Source of the DNA: Methylococcaceae bacterium
Lineage (GTDB): Bacteria; Pseudomonadota; Gammaproteobacteria; Methylococcales; Methylococcaceae
Assembly (NCBI GenBank): GCA_012026715.1
Contig: VEPB01000103.1
Location: 1 to 24,432, forward strand
Length of the DNA: 24,432 nucleotides
Direction: 5' to 3'
A program made the position numbers and the translations under genes. The notes beneath the pieces were generated by a model. That model saw only the letters and a list, made by a program, of their open reading frames with translations, had not been told where the DNA came from and made no database searches. This document shows, piece after piece, positions 24,027 through 24,432 of this stretch. Numbering within the stretch: position 1 is the stretch's first letter; each line of letters starts with the position of its first letter.

Positions 24027-24432
24027 TCAAATCTTGAGTTTGTCGCCGGATTTCTTGCCGGCTCGGTATTGCCGCAAGGCTTGGTGCAATCTCTCCTGCA
24101 CCTGCTCGCGCAGTTCCGGAGGTTCCAGCACTTCCACGTCGGGGCCGTACTTGAGGATGTCCATGATCAGTTCGGTGGGGTCGGAATAGGGCAGGTGGAG
24201 GCGGTAGCTGCCGTCGTCCTCGAATTCGCCGGCTTGTCCGGGAAACCAGCATTCTTCGGCAACCCAGCGGGCGCGTTCGGGGGTGAAGCGGAGCACGGCG
24301 GTTTGGCGGGGCGATCCGCCGAAGATGCCGTAGCTGGCGCCGAAGTGGGCGTCGAGTTGGTCGTCGTCCACTTCGGTTGCCGGATGATCGGTGCAAGTGA
24401 GGCTTTCGATCCGGTCCAAGGCGAAGCAGCGC
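24027..24432 (-). CDS. WYL-domain transcriptional regulator, C-terminal part
   Basis: Partial gene: the start lies beyond the right edge of the window and the frame is open to 24432. The visible 135 residues begin RCFALDRIESL, the end of a WYL domain, followed by FGASYGIFGG and the WCX-type C-terminal region (AVLRFTPERARWVAEECWFPGQ, then YSDPTELIMDILKYGPDVEVLEPPELRE), ending in a basic tail. Such HTH-WYL proteins bind DNA with an N-terminal winged helix and are thought to sense a nucleotide-type ligand; many control CRISPR-Cas or other defence operons. The helicase fragment 18 bp downstream in the same direction supports that context. The DNA-binding part cannot be examined here. Confidence 0.85.
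   Translation of the reverse strand, partial: RCFALDRIESLTCTDHPATEVDDDQLDAHFGASYGIFGGSPRQTAVLRFTPERARWVAEECWFPGQAGEFEDDGSYRLHLPYSDPTELIMDILKYGPDVEVLEPPELREQVQERLHQALRQYRAGKKSGDKLKI

Noticed and set aside
1..24432. CRISPR array, tRNA or rRNA genes, insertion sequence transposase
   Set aside because: I found no regularly spaced short repeats, no cloverleaf-like segment with conserved T-loop, no rRNA core sequence and no transposase motif, despite the Cas3-like fragment at the right edge.

Overview
The window comes from a GC-rich proteobacterium. I favour a gammaproteobacterium, possibly a methanotroph-like Methylococcales member, because of the very large exported multihaem cytochrome, the GC-rich codon use and a dispersed REP-like repeat. 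That placement is inference; no rRNA or other marker gene is present. Almost every gene except the AlkB-like and TraB-like ones (and one tentative small ORF) lies on the minus strand.

Left block (1-5981): a sulfotransferase overlaps by ATGA with a Wzt-type ABC ATPase, which sits next to its Wzm-type permease (glycan export). Directly upstream are a secreted S1-type sulfatase and a formylglycine-generating enzyme (FGE) that would activate it. Together they read as a locus for making, exporting and trimming a sulfated surface glycan. The sulfatase/FGE pair looks compositionally more AT-rich than its surroundings.

Middle block (6309-11658): a three-gene operon encodes a NodU/TobZ-type carbamoyltransferase, a 708-aa haem-oxygenase-like iron protein built from two tandem modules (only the C-terminal one keeps the metal ligands), and a 90-aa protein of unknown function. 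It is divergent from an AlkB-like membrane di-iron hydroxylase. This is the best candidate for an undescribed small-molecule or lipid-tailoring system, with hydroxylation followed by O-carbamoylation.

Housekeeping block (11659-16546): a possible 58-aa protein, a DUF4124-TraB/GumN exported protein, moaA (convergent across a hairpin), an intergenic region with nested inverted repeats, and an EF-G paralogue with an altered G3 motif.

Right block (16633-23436): a 1432-aa exported cytochrome with nine CxxCH haem sites, flanked by PKD/Ig-like domains. It is followed 17 bp downstream by a decayed paralogue that has lost the haem region except the last site and carries at least three frame changes. 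Both end in the same Trp/Cys motif.

Right edge (23541-24432): a second copy of the repeat found at base 1, a truncated Cas3-like helicase start, and the C-terminal part of a WYL-domain regulator that runs off the window. This looks like the remnant of a CRISPR/defence locus. The two direct repeat copies bracket about 23.4 kb.
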